This document shows positions 26,852 to 35,540 of a DNA stretch of 64,000 nt, piece after piece (the stretch's first letter is position 1; every line of letters starts with the position of its first letter). The position numbers and the translations under genes were made by a program. The notes under the pieces were generated by a model. It ran no database searches, was not told where the DNA came from, and saw only the letters and a list, made by a program, of their open reading frames with translations. This stretch comes from Nitrobacteraceae bacterium AZCC 2146 (GTDB taxonomy: Bacteria; Pseudomonadota; Alphaproteobacteria; Rhizobiales; Xanthobacteraceae): assembly GCA_036924855.1 (NCBI GenBank), contig JBAGRP010000001.1:7428001-7492000 (forward strand), given 5' to 3'.

Positions 26852-27244
26852 ATGTTGTCCCGCCGCTCGATTCTGATGGCTTCCCTTGTCGCCGGTACCT
26901 TCATTCTAGCCCCGGCATGGGCTGAAAATGCTCCCGCGTTCGACGCAACTGCCTTCGCCGATGCACAGAAGGCGGGCAAACCGATTCTGATTGCGATCCA
27001 TGCATCATGGTGCCCGACTTGCAAAGCGCAGGCGCCCATTCTGAGCGAACTCAGAGCTGATCCGAAATTCAAGAATCTGGTCTATTTCGTCATCGATTTT
27101 GACAGCCAGAAGGATCTCGTCGATCGCTTCGGCGCGCGGATGCAGTCGACCCTGATTTCCTTCAAGGGAGCCAAGGAAGAGGGCCGGTCGGTTGGCGACA
27201 CCAATCGCGCGTCCATTTTCACCCTCGTGGCCAAGTCGATCTGA
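26852..27244 (+). CDS. periplasmic thioredoxin-like protein
   Basis: 130 residues. Signal peptide ends near PAWA-EN. The thioredoxin motif is WCPTC (Cys 54 and 57). There is no cis-proline loop typical of DsbA, so a TlpA/DsbD-like reductase role is more likely. It lies 63 bases after the DoxX gene and just upstream of a CcdA homologue, which would supply electrons from the cytoplasm. Together they could keep periplasmic thiols, possibly those of the bufferin product, reduced (inference). Confidence 0.85.
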   Translation: MLSRRSILMASLVAGTFILAPAWAENAPAFDATAFADAQKAGKPILIAIHASWCPTCKAQAPILSELRADPKFKNLVYFVIDFDSQKDLVDRFGARMQSTLISFKGAKEEGRSVGDTNRASIFTLVAKSI

Positions 27245-27258
27245 CCGAGCGTTTGGCG

Positions 27259-27981
27259 ATGGCCATTGGGAGCATAGTGCTGGCGTTCACTGCGGGAGTG
27301 CTGTCGATCCTGTCGCCATGCGTCCTGCCGATCCTTCCTGTTGTGTTGGGAGCTGCAGCTTCTCAGCACCGGTGGGGACCCGTAGCGCTCGCCTTCGGCC
27401 TTTCTTCATCTTTCGTCGTGTTCGGGATGTTTCTTGCGACCATCGGACATTCGATTGGTTTTGATGCCGAGCGGTTTCGCTATCTAGCTGCAGTCTTGAT
27501 CATGGCAATGGGCGCGGTACTGTTACTGCCAACCCTTCAAACTAAGCTTGCTATGGCCGGAGGGCCAATCGGGAATTGGGCCGATCGGACTTTCAGTGTC
27601 GAGCGAAAAGATGGCATTTCGGGTCAGTTCTTGACCGGGGCTCTGCTGGGAGCGGTATGGAGTCCCTGCGTTGGCCCAACGCTTGGAGCGGCCTCTCTGT
27701 TGGCGGCGGAGGGGCGCGATCTTCCCCAGGTCGCCATCATCATGTTCGCATTTGGGGTGGGGGCGGCGCTGCCCTTGCTCGCTTTAGGGTCGCTTTCGCG
27801 CGGAACCATGATGCGCTGGCGCGGTCGGCTGCTGTCTGCGGGCAGCGGACTGAAATCGGTTCTCGGGGCGTTGTTTATGGCAATCGGCGCCTTCGTGGTT
27901 TTGGGCCTAGATAAGGCCATTGAAACGTGGCTGGTTGAGGCCTCGCCTCAATGGCTTACCGATCTCACGACGCGCTTCTAA
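27259..27981 (+). CDS. ccdA: CcdA/DsbD-type thiol-disulfide electron transporter
   Basis: 240 residues with six predicted transmembrane helices. Conserved cysteines lie in ILSPCVLPILPVV (helix 1) and VWSPCVGPTLGA (helix 4), the pair that carries electrons across the membrane. ATG 27259 is preferred over TTG 27253. The gap to the thioredoxin stop is 14 bases, so this is a reductase pair. Likely the last gene of the SigF-regulated transcript; no terminator was evident. Confidence 0.88.
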   Translation: MAIGSIVLAFTAGVLSILSPCVLPILPVVLGAAASQHRWGPVALAFGLSSSFVVFGMFLATIGHSIGFDAERFRYLAAVLIMAMGAVLLLPTLQTKLAMAGGPIGNWADRTFSVERKDGISGQFLTGALLGAVWSPCVGPTLGAASLLAAEGRDLPQVAIIMFAFGVGAALPLLALGSLSRGTMMRWRGRLLSAGSGLKSVLGALFMAIGAFVVLGLDKAIETWLVEASPQWLTDLTTRF

Positions 27982-28565
27982 GCCCCCAGTTCGGGACAAT
28001 GCGGATAATTCTCCGTCACCGCAATTCGTCTCTTATTGGCACTTTTTAGATTTCTTCATTGGACCCGCCGTTGGTCAGGTGGTCAGGGGAGCGGTGACTG
28101 TAGGTGCAATGCTGACTACGGCGGAGGAATGCTACATGTGGATGCGCGCGCCGTGGAGCGAAGCTGCGGCGCTACAGCGCGCGAGAGTGGAAGCCGGACG
28201 GAACGTCCGATGGATTCTTTCCACGAGACGCACAAGTGCTAGACGCGGATGGTCGGCGGAAGTCAGATGTAGGATGAGATCGCCTACGCCCTCAGCGCCG
28301 AGTTGGCCGAAATTTGCATCAACTGCTTCACCCACGAAATGCAGATGCCGCGGCTGGTTAGCGCCTGCGCTGCGGGCCAAATGAATCCGCGAACGGCGCG
28401 ACGCAGTCTTTTAGGACGGCTGCCGGCGCCAAGGGTGCTGCCGCTTGACTGCGCTTTTTTAGCCGTTCGTCCGACGCTTCAGCGCGCCCCACGAGGAAAC
28501 CCGTGGGGCGTTGCTTTCGGTCGACGACGATCTGTACTCTGCAGCGACATCTCTGCTTTGCGCAG
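27982..28565. other. intergenic stretch without recognisable gene
   Basis: 584 bases between ccdA and the GST gene. Several short frames exist but none has family character or a convincing ribosome site. A plus-strand stretch near 28272-28420 looks weakly protein-like (DEIAYALSAELAEIC...) but lacks a start. It may be decayed coding sequence. Confidence 0.4.
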
Positions 28566-29273
28566 TCAAGCTGTAGGTGGATAGTTCGACGGGAAGAGTG
28601 CCCGACGGGTTTCGTCGTCGATCTCCTTCTTGAACGCATGGTCTTTGCCGACCGCCCGCGCACGGACGACCGCGGGGCGGGTATTGACAGCCTGAAACCA
28701 GCGCTTGAGGTTCGGAAACGCCGCGAGGCTATCCCCACCTTCGACGGGTAGGACGCGAGGCGCACGATCTACCCAGCCCCACGCCGACATGTCGACGATC
28801 GTGTACTGGTCCCCGACGAAATTGTCGCGCCCAGCGAGATGGTCGTCGAGAACCTTGTAGTGGCGCTCGATCTCTCGGCGATAGCGGTTGATCGCATAGG
28901 CCAACTTTTCCGGAGCGGCATGCTGGAAGTGCACGGCCTGGCCCGAAAACGGCCCGACCCCGGAAGCGATGAACAGCATCCAGGACAGCAATTCCGGGCG
29001 GTCCGCGGCGGCCCCCATGAATTGGCCGGTCTTCTCCCCGAGATAAAGCAAGATCGCGCTGGAGTCGAAAACCCGCGCTTCCTTGCCGCCGGGTCCCTCG
29101 GTATCCACGATCGCCGGCACCTTGCCATTCGGATTGATCGCGCGGAAAGCCGGCAGGTGCTGCTCGCCCTTGCTGGTGTCGACAGGTACCACCTCGTAGG
29201 GCAGTCCAGACTCTTCCAGGAAGAGAGAGACCTTCGCGGGGTTAGGTGTTGGATGGAAATAGAATCGGATCAT
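28566..29273 (-). CDS. glutathione S-transferase
   Basis: 235 residues. The N-terminal thioredoxin-fold half carries FHPTPNPAKVSLFLEE, NPNGKVPAIVD and DSSAILLYLGEK (the glutathione-binding Asp-Ser pair), and the C-terminal helical half ends VVRARAVGKDH. The layout resembles Ure2p/YfcG-type bacterial GSTs. Substrate unknown. It is followed on the same strand, upstream, by the EamA transporter; both are under the divergent TetR promoter region. Confidence 0.9.
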   Translation of the reverse strand: MIRFYFHPTPNPAKVSLFLEESGLPYEVVPVDTSKGEQHLPAFRAINPNGKVPAIVDTEGPGGKEARVFDSSAILLYLGEKTGQFMGAAADRPELLSWMLFIASGVGPFSGQAVHFQHAAPEKLAYAINRYRREIERHYKVLDDHLAGRDNFVGDQYTIVDMSAWGWVDRAPRVLPVEGGDSLAAFPNLKRWFQAVNTRPAVVRARAVGKDHAFKKEIDDETRRALFPSNYPPTA

Positions 29274-29287
29274 TGAAGTCTCCTGGT

Positions 29288-30322
29288 TTAGCGGCGTTGC
29301 TGCAGAGATTTTGGGACGGGGTTCGGTCGCGCGGCGAGGCCAACGCCGACAGAGATGAAAGCGATTGCCGCGATCTCGATCGCCGACAACGCTTCGCCGA
29401 GGACGGGAAACGCAACGGCGGATACGATGACAGGCAGCAGCGCGATCATTGCCGCCGCGGCACCGGCGCCAAGCAGGGTAATCGCCCGGTTGTAGGATAC
29501 GACCGCCACGACGCTCATGAAGACGCCCTGATAGATGACTTGGAACGTCAGTTCCTGGACCGACGCCTGGTCAAATCTTGAGAGGCCAGCAATCAAATAG
29601 ACGGGCACGAAAAGCACGGCGGACCAGAAGCATATGAGAGCCGCCGCCTGCTGCGACGACAGACCGCTTAACCGGAAGCGCAGCGTGTAGATCGCCCAGG
29701 TGATTCCGGCACCTATCAGCAGCGCGATGCCAATCGAATCCGGCGCCCCATGCAGCATTGCGTATCCGCCCACCAAGGCGATCAGGCCCGACGCGATGAC
29801 GATGTACCCGACCAGCCGGGTACTGCTCGGCCATTCGCGCAATATCAACCACCCGAAGAGTCCGGCGAAAACCGGCATCAGGGCCGGGGTGATAGCGGAT
29901 GCCTCGGCGGCCGACGTCAGCCGCAGCCCGAGGCCAACAAAAAAAACGAATGGCGCACCCCAGAGCATGGCCAACAACAGGCCTTCGAGCCAGAGCCGAA
30001 ACGGTAATACGCGCTTGCTCCCGATCAAAAAAGGAAGCAGCAGCACGGCGCCCACACCGAAGCGCAAGGCCATGACGTCCCATATCCGGAGTTCATGGGT
30101 AACGCTGAAGCGGGTGACTACGAACCACCCGGAGAATATCCCGACGCTCAGCGCAGCCCAGGCAAAGCCGGCGAGACGACGTGACGTTACAGATGGCGGC
30201 ACTATGACCGCAGACGGTACGGACGCATCGACGGTCAACGAGGCAGCCCGTTCGGCGATGCCCTGCAGGTCGCGAACCCGAAACCTTTGAGCTCCGGCCA
30301 GTTTTCCAGGTTCACGGGCCAT
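29288..30322 (-). CDS. EamA/DMT family transporter
   Basis: 344 residues with ten predicted transmembrane helices in two EamA repeats, preceded by a polar leader of about 50 residues. Family members export small metabolites or drugs from the cytoplasm. It starts 29 bases from the palindromic operator shared with the tetR gene. It is followed by the GST 14 bases downstream, so it is the first gene of a two-gene unit. A shorter start near residue 40 is possible. Confidence 0.87.
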   Translation of the reverse strand: MAREPGKLAGAQRFRVRDLQGIAERAASLTVDASVPSAVIVPPSVTSRRLAGFAWAALSVGIFSGWFVVTRFSVTHELRIWDVMALRFGVGAVLLLPFLIGSKRVLPFRLWLEGLLLAMLWGAPFVFFVGLGLRLTSAAEASAITPALMPVFAGLFGWLILREWPSSTRLVGYIVIASGLIALVGGYAMLHGAPDSIGIALLIGAGITWAIYTLRFRLSGLSSQQAAALICFWSAVLFVPVYLIAGLSRFDQASVQELTFQVIYQGVFMSVVAVVSYNRAITLLGAGAAAAMIALLPVIVSAVAFPVLGEALSAIEIAAIAFISVGVGLAARPNPVPKSLQQRR

Positions 30323-30350
30323 CCTCCCATTTTTCCGTCTGATTGTATTT

Positions 30351-30366
30351 TAGATCAACTGATCTA
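30351..30366. promoter_or_regulatory. TetR operator palindrome
   Basis: TAGATCA-ac-TGATCTA is a perfect 16-base palindrome with 7-bp arms. It lies in the 85-base region between the divergent EamA and tetR start codons and overlaps AT-rich sequence suited to -10 elements. Binding by the adjacent TetR protein would repress both directions. Confidence 0.75.
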
Positions 30367-30407
30367 TAATGCAATTTCATAGCGTGCTTGGCAAGATGTG
30401 AGGCTCG

Positions 30408-30995
30408 ATGGCAAGGCCGAGGGAGTTCGACGAGAACGCGGTACTCGATGCGGCCGTCAAATGCTTCTGGCAGCGCGGCTTCGCAGCGACTTCGGTGCGC
30501 GATCTCGCGGACGAGATGGGGATCGCCGGCGCGAGCCTATACAATGCGTTTGGAGACAAGCGCGGCCTGTTCCGGGCGGCGCTTGACCGCTATTACTCGC
30601 AGAGCTTCGGCGATCGGGTTTTGCGTTTCGAGCACCGGCTGCCGCCGCGACAGGCCATCTCCGCGTTCTTCGGCGAGATCATCGAACGCTCCTTGAACGA
30701 CAAGGAGCGCAAGGGCTGCCTGCTTGTGAATTCGGCGGTCGAACTCGCGTCCCACGATCGCGGGTCCAGGCGGGCGATCGAGGCTATCCTTTCGGAGATG
30801 GAAGATTTCTTCCGCCGCTGTGCCCTAGCGGGCCAGGCGGACGGATCCATCTCTACAGGACAGACGGCCGAGGATTTCGGACGGCTACTGCTGGGTGTCC
30901 TGATTGGCATCCGCGTCATCTCGCGGACGCGGCCAGAGCGAGCGCTTCTCGAAGGCATGATAGGGCCGGTCTACGCCCTGCTCGACGACGTCTGA
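30408..30995 (+). CDS. TetR/AcrR family repressor
   Basis: 195 residues. The N-terminal HTH covers about residues 9-50 (FDENAVLDAAVKCFWQRGF, TSVRDLADEMGIAGASLYNAFG), typical of TetR regulators of the YxaF/AefR sort. The C-terminal domain has one Cys (GCLLVNSAVELASH) near the start of the ligand-binding part. It probably senses a substrate of the adjacent exporter or GST. It is followed by a HAD hydrolase gene 45 bases downstream. Confidence 0.9.
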   Translation: MARPREFDENAVLDAAVKCFWQRGFAATSVRDLADEMGIAGASLYNAFGDKRGLFRAALDRYYSQSFGDRVLRFEHRLPPRQAISAFFGEIIERSLNDKERKGCLLVNSAVELASHDRGSRRAIEAILSEMEDFFRRCALAGQADGSISTGQTAEDFGRLLLGVLIGIRVISRTRPERALLEGMIGPVYALLDDV

Positions 30996-31040
30996 CGCGC
31001 TTTCCGACCTGAGGGGACCGGCATTGCCAGAAAGAGCAAC

Positions 31041-31781
31041 ATGATCAAAGCAGTGGTCTTCGACGCCTACGGCACCCTCTACGACATCCAATCAGTCGCC
31101 GAAGTCACGGAAGAGGCGTTCCCGGGCTACGGCGAAATCGTCACGCAGGTGTGGCGAATGAAGCAGCTTGAGTACACATGGTTGCGCTCTCTCATGCGCC
31201 GCTACGAAGATTTCTCGGTGATTACCCGGGAATCGTTGGCCTACACGCTGCGCGGATTCGGACTGAAAACCGGACCGGAAGTATTCGAACGAATAATGGC
31301 CAAGTACGTTCGGCTCGACCTCTATCCAGACGCAGCGTCCTCGCTGGCCACCATCCGGGACCGCAAACTTGCGATCCTCTCCAACGGCAGCACCGACATG
31401 CTGAACGCGCTGGTGCGCAACACCGGTCTCGACCAGGTGCTCGACGCGACAATCAGCATTGATTCCAAACGGGCCTTCAAGCCGAGCCCCGAGGCCTATA
31501 GCTTGGTCGAGGAAACGCTCGGGGTGCCGCCGCCAGACGTGCTCTTCGTTTCGTCGAACCCTTTCGACGCCTGCGGCGCCAAAGCGTTCGGATTCAAGGT
31601 GGCCTGGATTGAGCGCGTGACACCGGGCGCGATGGTGGCGGCGTATGCGCGGACGGACCTCGTTGCGCCCGTAACAATGTTCAAGGCTATCCGAATGCAG
31701 ATGGACGAATTGGGCCTCGAGCCTGACTTCAGGATCAAAGCGCTGGCCGATCTGCCAAACCTCTTAAGTTTGCTAAAGTAG
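31041..31781 (+). CDS. haloacid dehalogenase, type II
   Basis: 246 residues. HAD motif I is FDAYGTLYD (nucleophile Asp), motif II SNGST, motif III lysine in KRAFKPSPEAY, and motif IV VSSNPFDACGAKAFG with the two acidic residues changed as in L-2-haloacid dehalogenases. Such enzymes hydrolyse 2-haloalkanoates to hydroxyacids. Beside a GST and an exporter under one TetR, it suggests a small detoxification unit for halogenated or electrophilic compounds (inference). Confidence 0.88.
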   Translation: MIKAVVFDAYGTLYDIQSVAEVTEEAFPGYGEIVTQVWRMKQLEYTWLRSLMRRYEDFSVITRESLAYTLRGFGLKTGPEVFERIMAKYVRLDLYPDAASSLATIRDRKLAILSNGSTDMLNALVRNTGLDQVLDATISIDSKRAFKPSPEAYSLVEETLGVPPPDVLFVSSNPFDACGAKAFGFKVAWIERVTPGAMVAAYARTDLVAPVTMFKAIRMQMDELGLEPDFRIKALADLPNLLSLLK

Positions 31782-31928
31782 GTGGAGCTCCAATGCGCCA
31801 GCACTGCACCGCCCCACATGCTCCGCCTTCCCTCGTTTCCTAGAAATCTGTTGCGTCTCTGGAACCCAAACGAATGACCCATTGTATGGTCCGGCCGTGC
31901 GTTGCAAGAGGTTTTCGTCGAGGTGGCG

Positions 31929-32087
31929 TCAGCGGTCTTGCATCAATGTATCCGGTCTCTGATTGGAGTTGTTTTCGCTCCGGACCACTATGGATATCAG
32001 CGCGCGTGCGATCTCATTGTCGGACAGACCTCGATGGGCCAGTTGGGTCACCAGTGTTCGCATGCGCCGGGAAGACCGATCCTCCAT
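31929..32087 (-). CDS. short frame beside an IS110 element, possible remnant
   Basis: 52 residues (MEDRSSRRMRTLVTQLAHRG...), with a helix-turn-helix-like stretch (LAHRGLSDNEIARALISIV). It lies just beyond the 3' end of the IS110-family transposase and could be the start of a gene cut by the insertion, or a chance frame. No family recognised. The rest of 31782-32175 holds nothing else. Confidence 0.3.
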   Translation of the reverse strand: MEDRSSRRMRTLVTQLAHRGLSDNEIARALISIVVRSENNSNQRPDTLMQDR

Positions 32088-32175
32088 CTCTTCGTATCCT
32101 CTCGCAGACCTCGGCGGGTAACGGGTAAAGGGTCTGGGACTACGTGATCGGTTGTCCTTTCAATACTCCCGGCGA

Positions 32176-33255
32176 CTAGGCGGGTTGAGTGACGGCCGCG
32201 GCGAGTTTGCTCGTTTCGAAGGAGCGTCCATGCGCAAGAACGCTCCAGGCGATCCGGGCTAGTTTATTGGCCAGAGCAATCGCGAGCACGTTGCGGTGCA
32301 GCCGCCTCCTGGCGGCTTCAATCCAGGATTTGAGCCCGTGACGCTCCCAGCTCTGCGGCTTGATCAGCACCACCCAGGCCGCCTGCACGAACAGAACCCG
32401 CAGGTAGCGGTTGCCGCGCTTCGATATCTTGCCGAGGATAGTGCGGTCGCCGGTCGAGATTTGCCTGGGAACGAGGCCTAGCCAGGCGGCGAAGTCGCGG
32501 CCCTTGGAGAACACGTCGCCTGCGCCGATCGCCGCTACCATCGCGCTGGAGATGATCGGCCCAATGCCAGGAACACTCATCAGTCGATCACAACCCACGT
32601 CCTGGCGTGCGATAGCTTCGATCTCGTTCGACAAACCCTCGACGCGCTCATCGAGCCGACGCCGGTCTCCAGCCAGTCCTTCAAGTACCCGCACCATGCG
32701 CGGCGACAGGATGTCGGATGGTCGGGCGAGGATGTCCGGCAACTCGGCGCGCAGGAAGCGCAAGCCTTGCCGAACAGCGATGCCACGTTCCAGCAGAAAG
32801 GCGTGGATCTGGTTGATGATGCCGGTGCGCTGACTCACTAGCCGCTCTCGCACCCGGTGCATGGCCTGAAGGTCCAGCTGGTCCGCGGTCTTGGTCGCGA
32901 CGAACTTCATCGTCGGGCGTTGCACCGCTTCGGCAATGGCCTCCGCGTCGCGGAAGTCGTTCTTCTGTCCCTTCGAATAGGGCCGAACGTACCGCGCAGG
33001 CATCAGTCGGGCATCATGGCCAAGCCTCAGGAGCCCGCGGCTGAGATGGTGCGCGCCGACGCAGGCTTCCATGCCAATCAGGCATGGCGGCATATTCGCG
33101 AACCGCGCTTCCACTTGGCCACGCGACCACTTCTGTCGCAGCACGATGGCACCGCGCTCATTGAGACCTACGACGTGGAACGAGTTCTTGCCAATGTCGA
33201 TGCCGGCGAAGGCGATTGAACGGAAGGCGATTGAACGGTTGAGAGCTTCGGCCAT
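32176..33255 (-). CDS. IS110-family transposase (DEDD recombinase)
   Basis: 359 residues from ATG 33255. The N-terminal RuvC-like DEDD domain shows AGIDIGKNSFHVVG (first Asp), GMEACVGAHH (Glu) and KNDFRDAEAIAEA (Asp pair). The C-terminal transposase_20 domain includes LMSVPGIGPIISSAMVAAIG, GRDFAAWLGLVPRQ and KRGNRYLRVLFVQAA. The protein looks complete. IS110 transposases work with a structured noncoding RNA from the element. A second copy, truncated, is at 47228-47815. Confidence 0.93.
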   Translation of the reverse strand: MAEALNRSIAFRSIAFAGIDIGKNSFHVVGLNERGAIVLRQKWSRGQVEARFANMPPCLIGMEACVGAHHLSRGLLRLGHDARLMPARYVRPYSKGQKNDFRDAEAIAEAVQRPTMKFVATKTADQLDLQAMHRVRERLVSQRTGIINQIHAFLLERGIAVRQGLRFLRAELPDILARPSDILSPRMVRVLEGLAGDRRRLDERVEGLSNEIEAIARQDVGCDRLMSVPGIGPIISSAMVAAIGAGDVFSKGRDFAAWLGLVPRQISTGDRTILGKISKRGNRYLRVLFVQAAWVVLIKPQSWERHGLKSWIEAARRRLHRNVLAIALANKLARIAWSVLAHGRSFETSKLAAAVTQPA

Positions 33256-33257
33256 GG

Positions 33258-33316
33258 CGTGCTCCTTGTCTTTGGTGCCCCGCACAAGCATCGCTTGCTG
33301 GTGGGGCGGGAGCACG
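33258..33316. repeat. long-stem palindrome upstream of the IS110 transposase
   Basis: Outer arms CGTGCTCC / GGAGCACG (33258-33265, 33309-33316) enclose inner arms GCCCC/GGGGC and CAAGC/GCTTG. The same structure exists at 47819-47877 beside the second transposase, with different inner bases that still pair (GCCAGC/GCTGGC). Conservation of pairing in spite of base changes suggests a functional DNA or RNA structure of the element. Confidence 0.65.
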
Positions 33317-33722
33317 GCCGGACCATCCCATTATCGGACATCGTGCGGTTGCTGTCAGCGCAGGTAGTCCGGCATTGGCAGTGGACCCCAGCTGAACTCA
33401 CCGGCAACTTCGGTGGCGCGCTAGAGGACATATCGATCGGCGATTGTCGGTTCGTCTCTTAGCGGAAAATTAGCCGCAAGCCGTTTTGGGACTTTTGCAA
33501 CACAATCAGGAAATAAAGCGGTCATTGTTCAGGACCGCGCCGAAGTCGAAAATGACCCGCAGCGGGTACAGCCGACATAGCTAGGGGCTTCTCATAAAAC
33601 CGTGGTATGCGGCTTGGCCTGGTCCACTCTGCGATCAGGCAGCGTCCTTTCAGCGCCGATATCGAGATGTTAGGTTGGACGGCGGTAGGGAGCACCTGCT
33701 TCATACCGAACGGGAGGACGAA

Positions 33723-33938
33723 ATGCCTGAGAGCGTCTACAAGGTCATTGAACTGATCGGTACCAGCAACGAATCCTGGGAAAAGGCCGCCGCCAACGCG
33801 GTCGAGCAAGCCGCAAAATCTCTCCGAGAACTCCGCGTCGCAGAGGTCGTCAAACTCGATATGCAACTGGACGCCAAGGGAAAAGTAGAGGCCTATCGCG
33901 CCAAGGTTAATGTGTCGTTCAAGTTCGAGGGCTCCTGA
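33723..33938 (+). CDS. dodecin family flavin-binding protein
   Basis: 71 residues from ATG 33723, preceded by GGGAGGA. The sequence (VYKVIELIGTSNESWEKAAANAVEQAAKSLRELRVAEV) is typical of dodecins, small dodecameric proteins that store or buffer flavins. The flavin-contact Trp is present (SWEKAA). The gene is followed at 8 bases by a strong hairpin terminator, so it is a single-gene unit. Confidence 0.92.
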   Translation: MPESVYKVIELIGTSNESWEKAAANAVEQAAKSLRELRVAEVVKLDMQLDAKGKVEAYRAKVNVSFKFEGS

Positions 33939-33945
33939 GCTTAAG

Positions 33946-33980
33946 CAACCTCGCCCCGCCAAGCGGGGCGAGGTTGGATT
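33946..33980 (+). terminator. intrinsic terminator of the dodecin gene
   Basis: A perfect 14-bp stem, CAACCTCGCCCCGC (33946-33959) with GCGGGGCGAGGTTG (33963-33976), has a 3-base loop and is followed by GATTT. It starts 7 bases after the stop codon. Confidence 0.85.
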
Positions 33981-33989
33981 TACGCGCAG

Positions 33990-34628
33990 CGAAAAATTCG
34001 GGTGAGGGGGAGTCTCCACGAGGGAGCTAGTCGAGAGTCCTCCTCTCCCCAACCCCTCTTAAGAGCGAGCTTCGCTCGTCTCGACCCTGCGAGCGGGGAG
34101 AAGGGGGAGAGTAAAATGAAGACTAATTCGTGTTCACCAGCGGGCAGCCGCTGACGACGGCATCAACTACGGAGAAGGATACCAAGTGCGGATGCAGTGC
34201 ATCGGCCTGCAGTTGAAGGTAGTGGACAATGGCTGCAGCGGGACGGGGGGTAAGCTTTACCGGGCTCTATCGCCGCAAGAAGTAAGCTGACCGATGAACT
34301 GCGTCCGTCTTCTTGTGCGACGTTAGTCAGATTGTCGCCTTTTGGCAGGCACCTTTGAGACATCCCACTATGTCCGTTCTTTGGTCGCTATCAGGGGGAA
34401 AGCGGACGTGACCCAGACATCGTCAAAGTGACGCGATTGACCCTGAGCGGAAGTCCTTTCCCAAACAGTCTGAAAATGGATCAGCTCTGCTGACGCTCCT
34501 TCGCTCGCTGGGCTCCGCGCTGCAACACGGGGCTGCTTAGTGTTGAAGTCTTCTTGCTCAAGTGTTCCTCAAGATATAGCCTGCTCGCTCGCAATTAGTT
34601 CTCTGCGCCATTATAAAGGGAGGGAACG
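33990..34628. other. non-coding stretch with a REP-like element and a dispersed-repeat copy
   Basis: 33990-34110 has CTCCCC and GGGGAG segments pairing across GAGCGAGCTTCGCTC, like the element at 18546-18837. Around 34368-34455 there is a diverged copy of the dispersed intergenic repeat also seen at 35.4, 56.2 and 58.6 kb (TGTCCG, GGGGGAAAGCGGACGTGACCC, GACGCGATTGACCC). No gene recognised. Confidence 0.5.
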
Positions 34629-35138
34629 ATGGCCATTATTCAACCACTCGTCGCATTGTTTTCGGTCGTTGCCGTTTTGACCACTACGAGTGTCCAGGCT
34701 CAGAGCATGCCGCCGGAAGGCCCCGTCTCGGTCATATTCACCGCCACGCCCATTCCAGCCCCCAAGCCGATGCCGATCGGCGGTGGCAGAGAGTTTGCTC
34801 TCGTGAACCAAGCCATGGCAGCCTCAAACGAGGCGGGAAACCCTGTACTCAACAACATGGGTGGACGCTGTCAGCTCAGCCGCCTTACGTCGGCAAAGAC
34901 CGTAGAAATTCACGGGTTCTGTACTTACGTCGACAAGGACGGCGATCAAACGTTCGAGCAATGCGACTGGATGCCCGGAGCCCCCAACAATTGCAAAATA
35001 ACTGGTGGAACCGGCAAATTCGAAGGTCTCCAAGCCACGCTCGTCATCACCATCGACCCTCTCAAGAGCAATTTCGATGGCATCAGTCAGGTCATTGGCC
35101 ACAAGAAGGGGACGTACAAGTTCGTCAAAACGAATTGA
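34629..35138 (+). CDS. exported protein, unknown
   Basis: 169 residues. Signal peptide ends near VQA-QS. The mature part is a beta-rich domain with four cysteines (GRCQLS, GFCTYVDKDGDQ, FEQCDWM, NNCKITGG) and the ending GISQVIGHKKGTYKFV. It resembles small secreted single-domain proteins of rhizobia, but no named family could be assigned. GGAGGGAAC precedes the ATG. Stands alone. Confidence 0.7.
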   Translation: MAIIQPLVALFSVVAVLTTTSVQAQSMPPEGPVSVIFTATPIPAPKPMPIGGGREFALVNQAMAASNEAGNPVLNNMGGRCQLSRLTSAKTVEIHGFCTYVDKDGDQTFEQCDWMPGAPNNCKITGGTGKFEGLQATLVITIDPLKSNFDGISQVIGHKKGTYKFVKTN

Positions 35139-35281
35139 GGCAGCCAGCCAAATTCCAGCACCTACGTACGTTCGCAACTGATGTCAGCGAAATATGCGGG
35201 CTCCGCGTGAAGCTGTCACATGATCGTTGGCTGTGCCTGAGGCAAAGCTCATGAGACTCAGCGCAGTATGTAGATAGAATA

Positions 35282-35422
35282 TTCAAGGGCGCGGCCCCCG
35301 CTGATATGCCAGTCGAACGACCGACCAAGTTCGAGCTGGTACTTATCCTCAAGACTGCAAAGTTGCTGAACTTGTCGATACCAGAAGAGGTCATCCTTCG
35401 AGCGGATAAGCTTATCGAATGA
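35282..35422 (+). pseudogene. C-terminal remnant of an ABC_sub_bind substrate-binding protein
   Basis: The frame FKGAAPADMPVERPTKFELV continues through LKTAKLLNLSIP to LRADKLIE and a stop. This is the characteristic end of the ABC_sub_bind family (usually ...[24 protein letters not shown]...ADEVIE). The other 270 or so residues are missing upstream. It is followed directly by a dispersed repeat copy. Confidence 0.7.
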
Positions 35423-35442
35423 GTTTCGGTCATTTCCGCAAT

Positions 35443-35540
35443 TGGCACGAATGCGAAATGCCGACTGGCTCTGAATTTGTTTGTTTATCGGGGTAGACCG
35501 GAAGTCATCGGCGCACAGTCAAATCGACGCGATTGAGCCA
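35443..35540. repeat. dispersed intergenic repeat, copy 1
   Basis: Contains ACGAATGCGAAATGCCGACT, then TTATCGGGGTAGACCGGAAG, then CGACGCGATTGAGCC. Closely related sequences lie at 55664-55720 and 56164-56260, with more diverged ones at 58610-58668 and 34368-34455. All are intergenic. Probable remnant of a mobile or recombinogenic element. Confidence 0.65.

Larger units (their letters stand above)
32176..33340 (-). mobile_element. IS110-family (IS1111-like) insertion sequence, full-length transposase
   Basis: The element holds the transposase gene and a conserved upstream end. Comparison with the truncated relative at 47.2-47.9 kb shows sequence identity upstream of the gene up to about GGACCATCCCATTATCGGAC (33321-33340), which sets one likely boundary. 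The other end lies at or just below 32176 and cannot be fixed here. IS110 elements usually lack terminal inverted repeats and target duplications. Confidence 0.75.
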
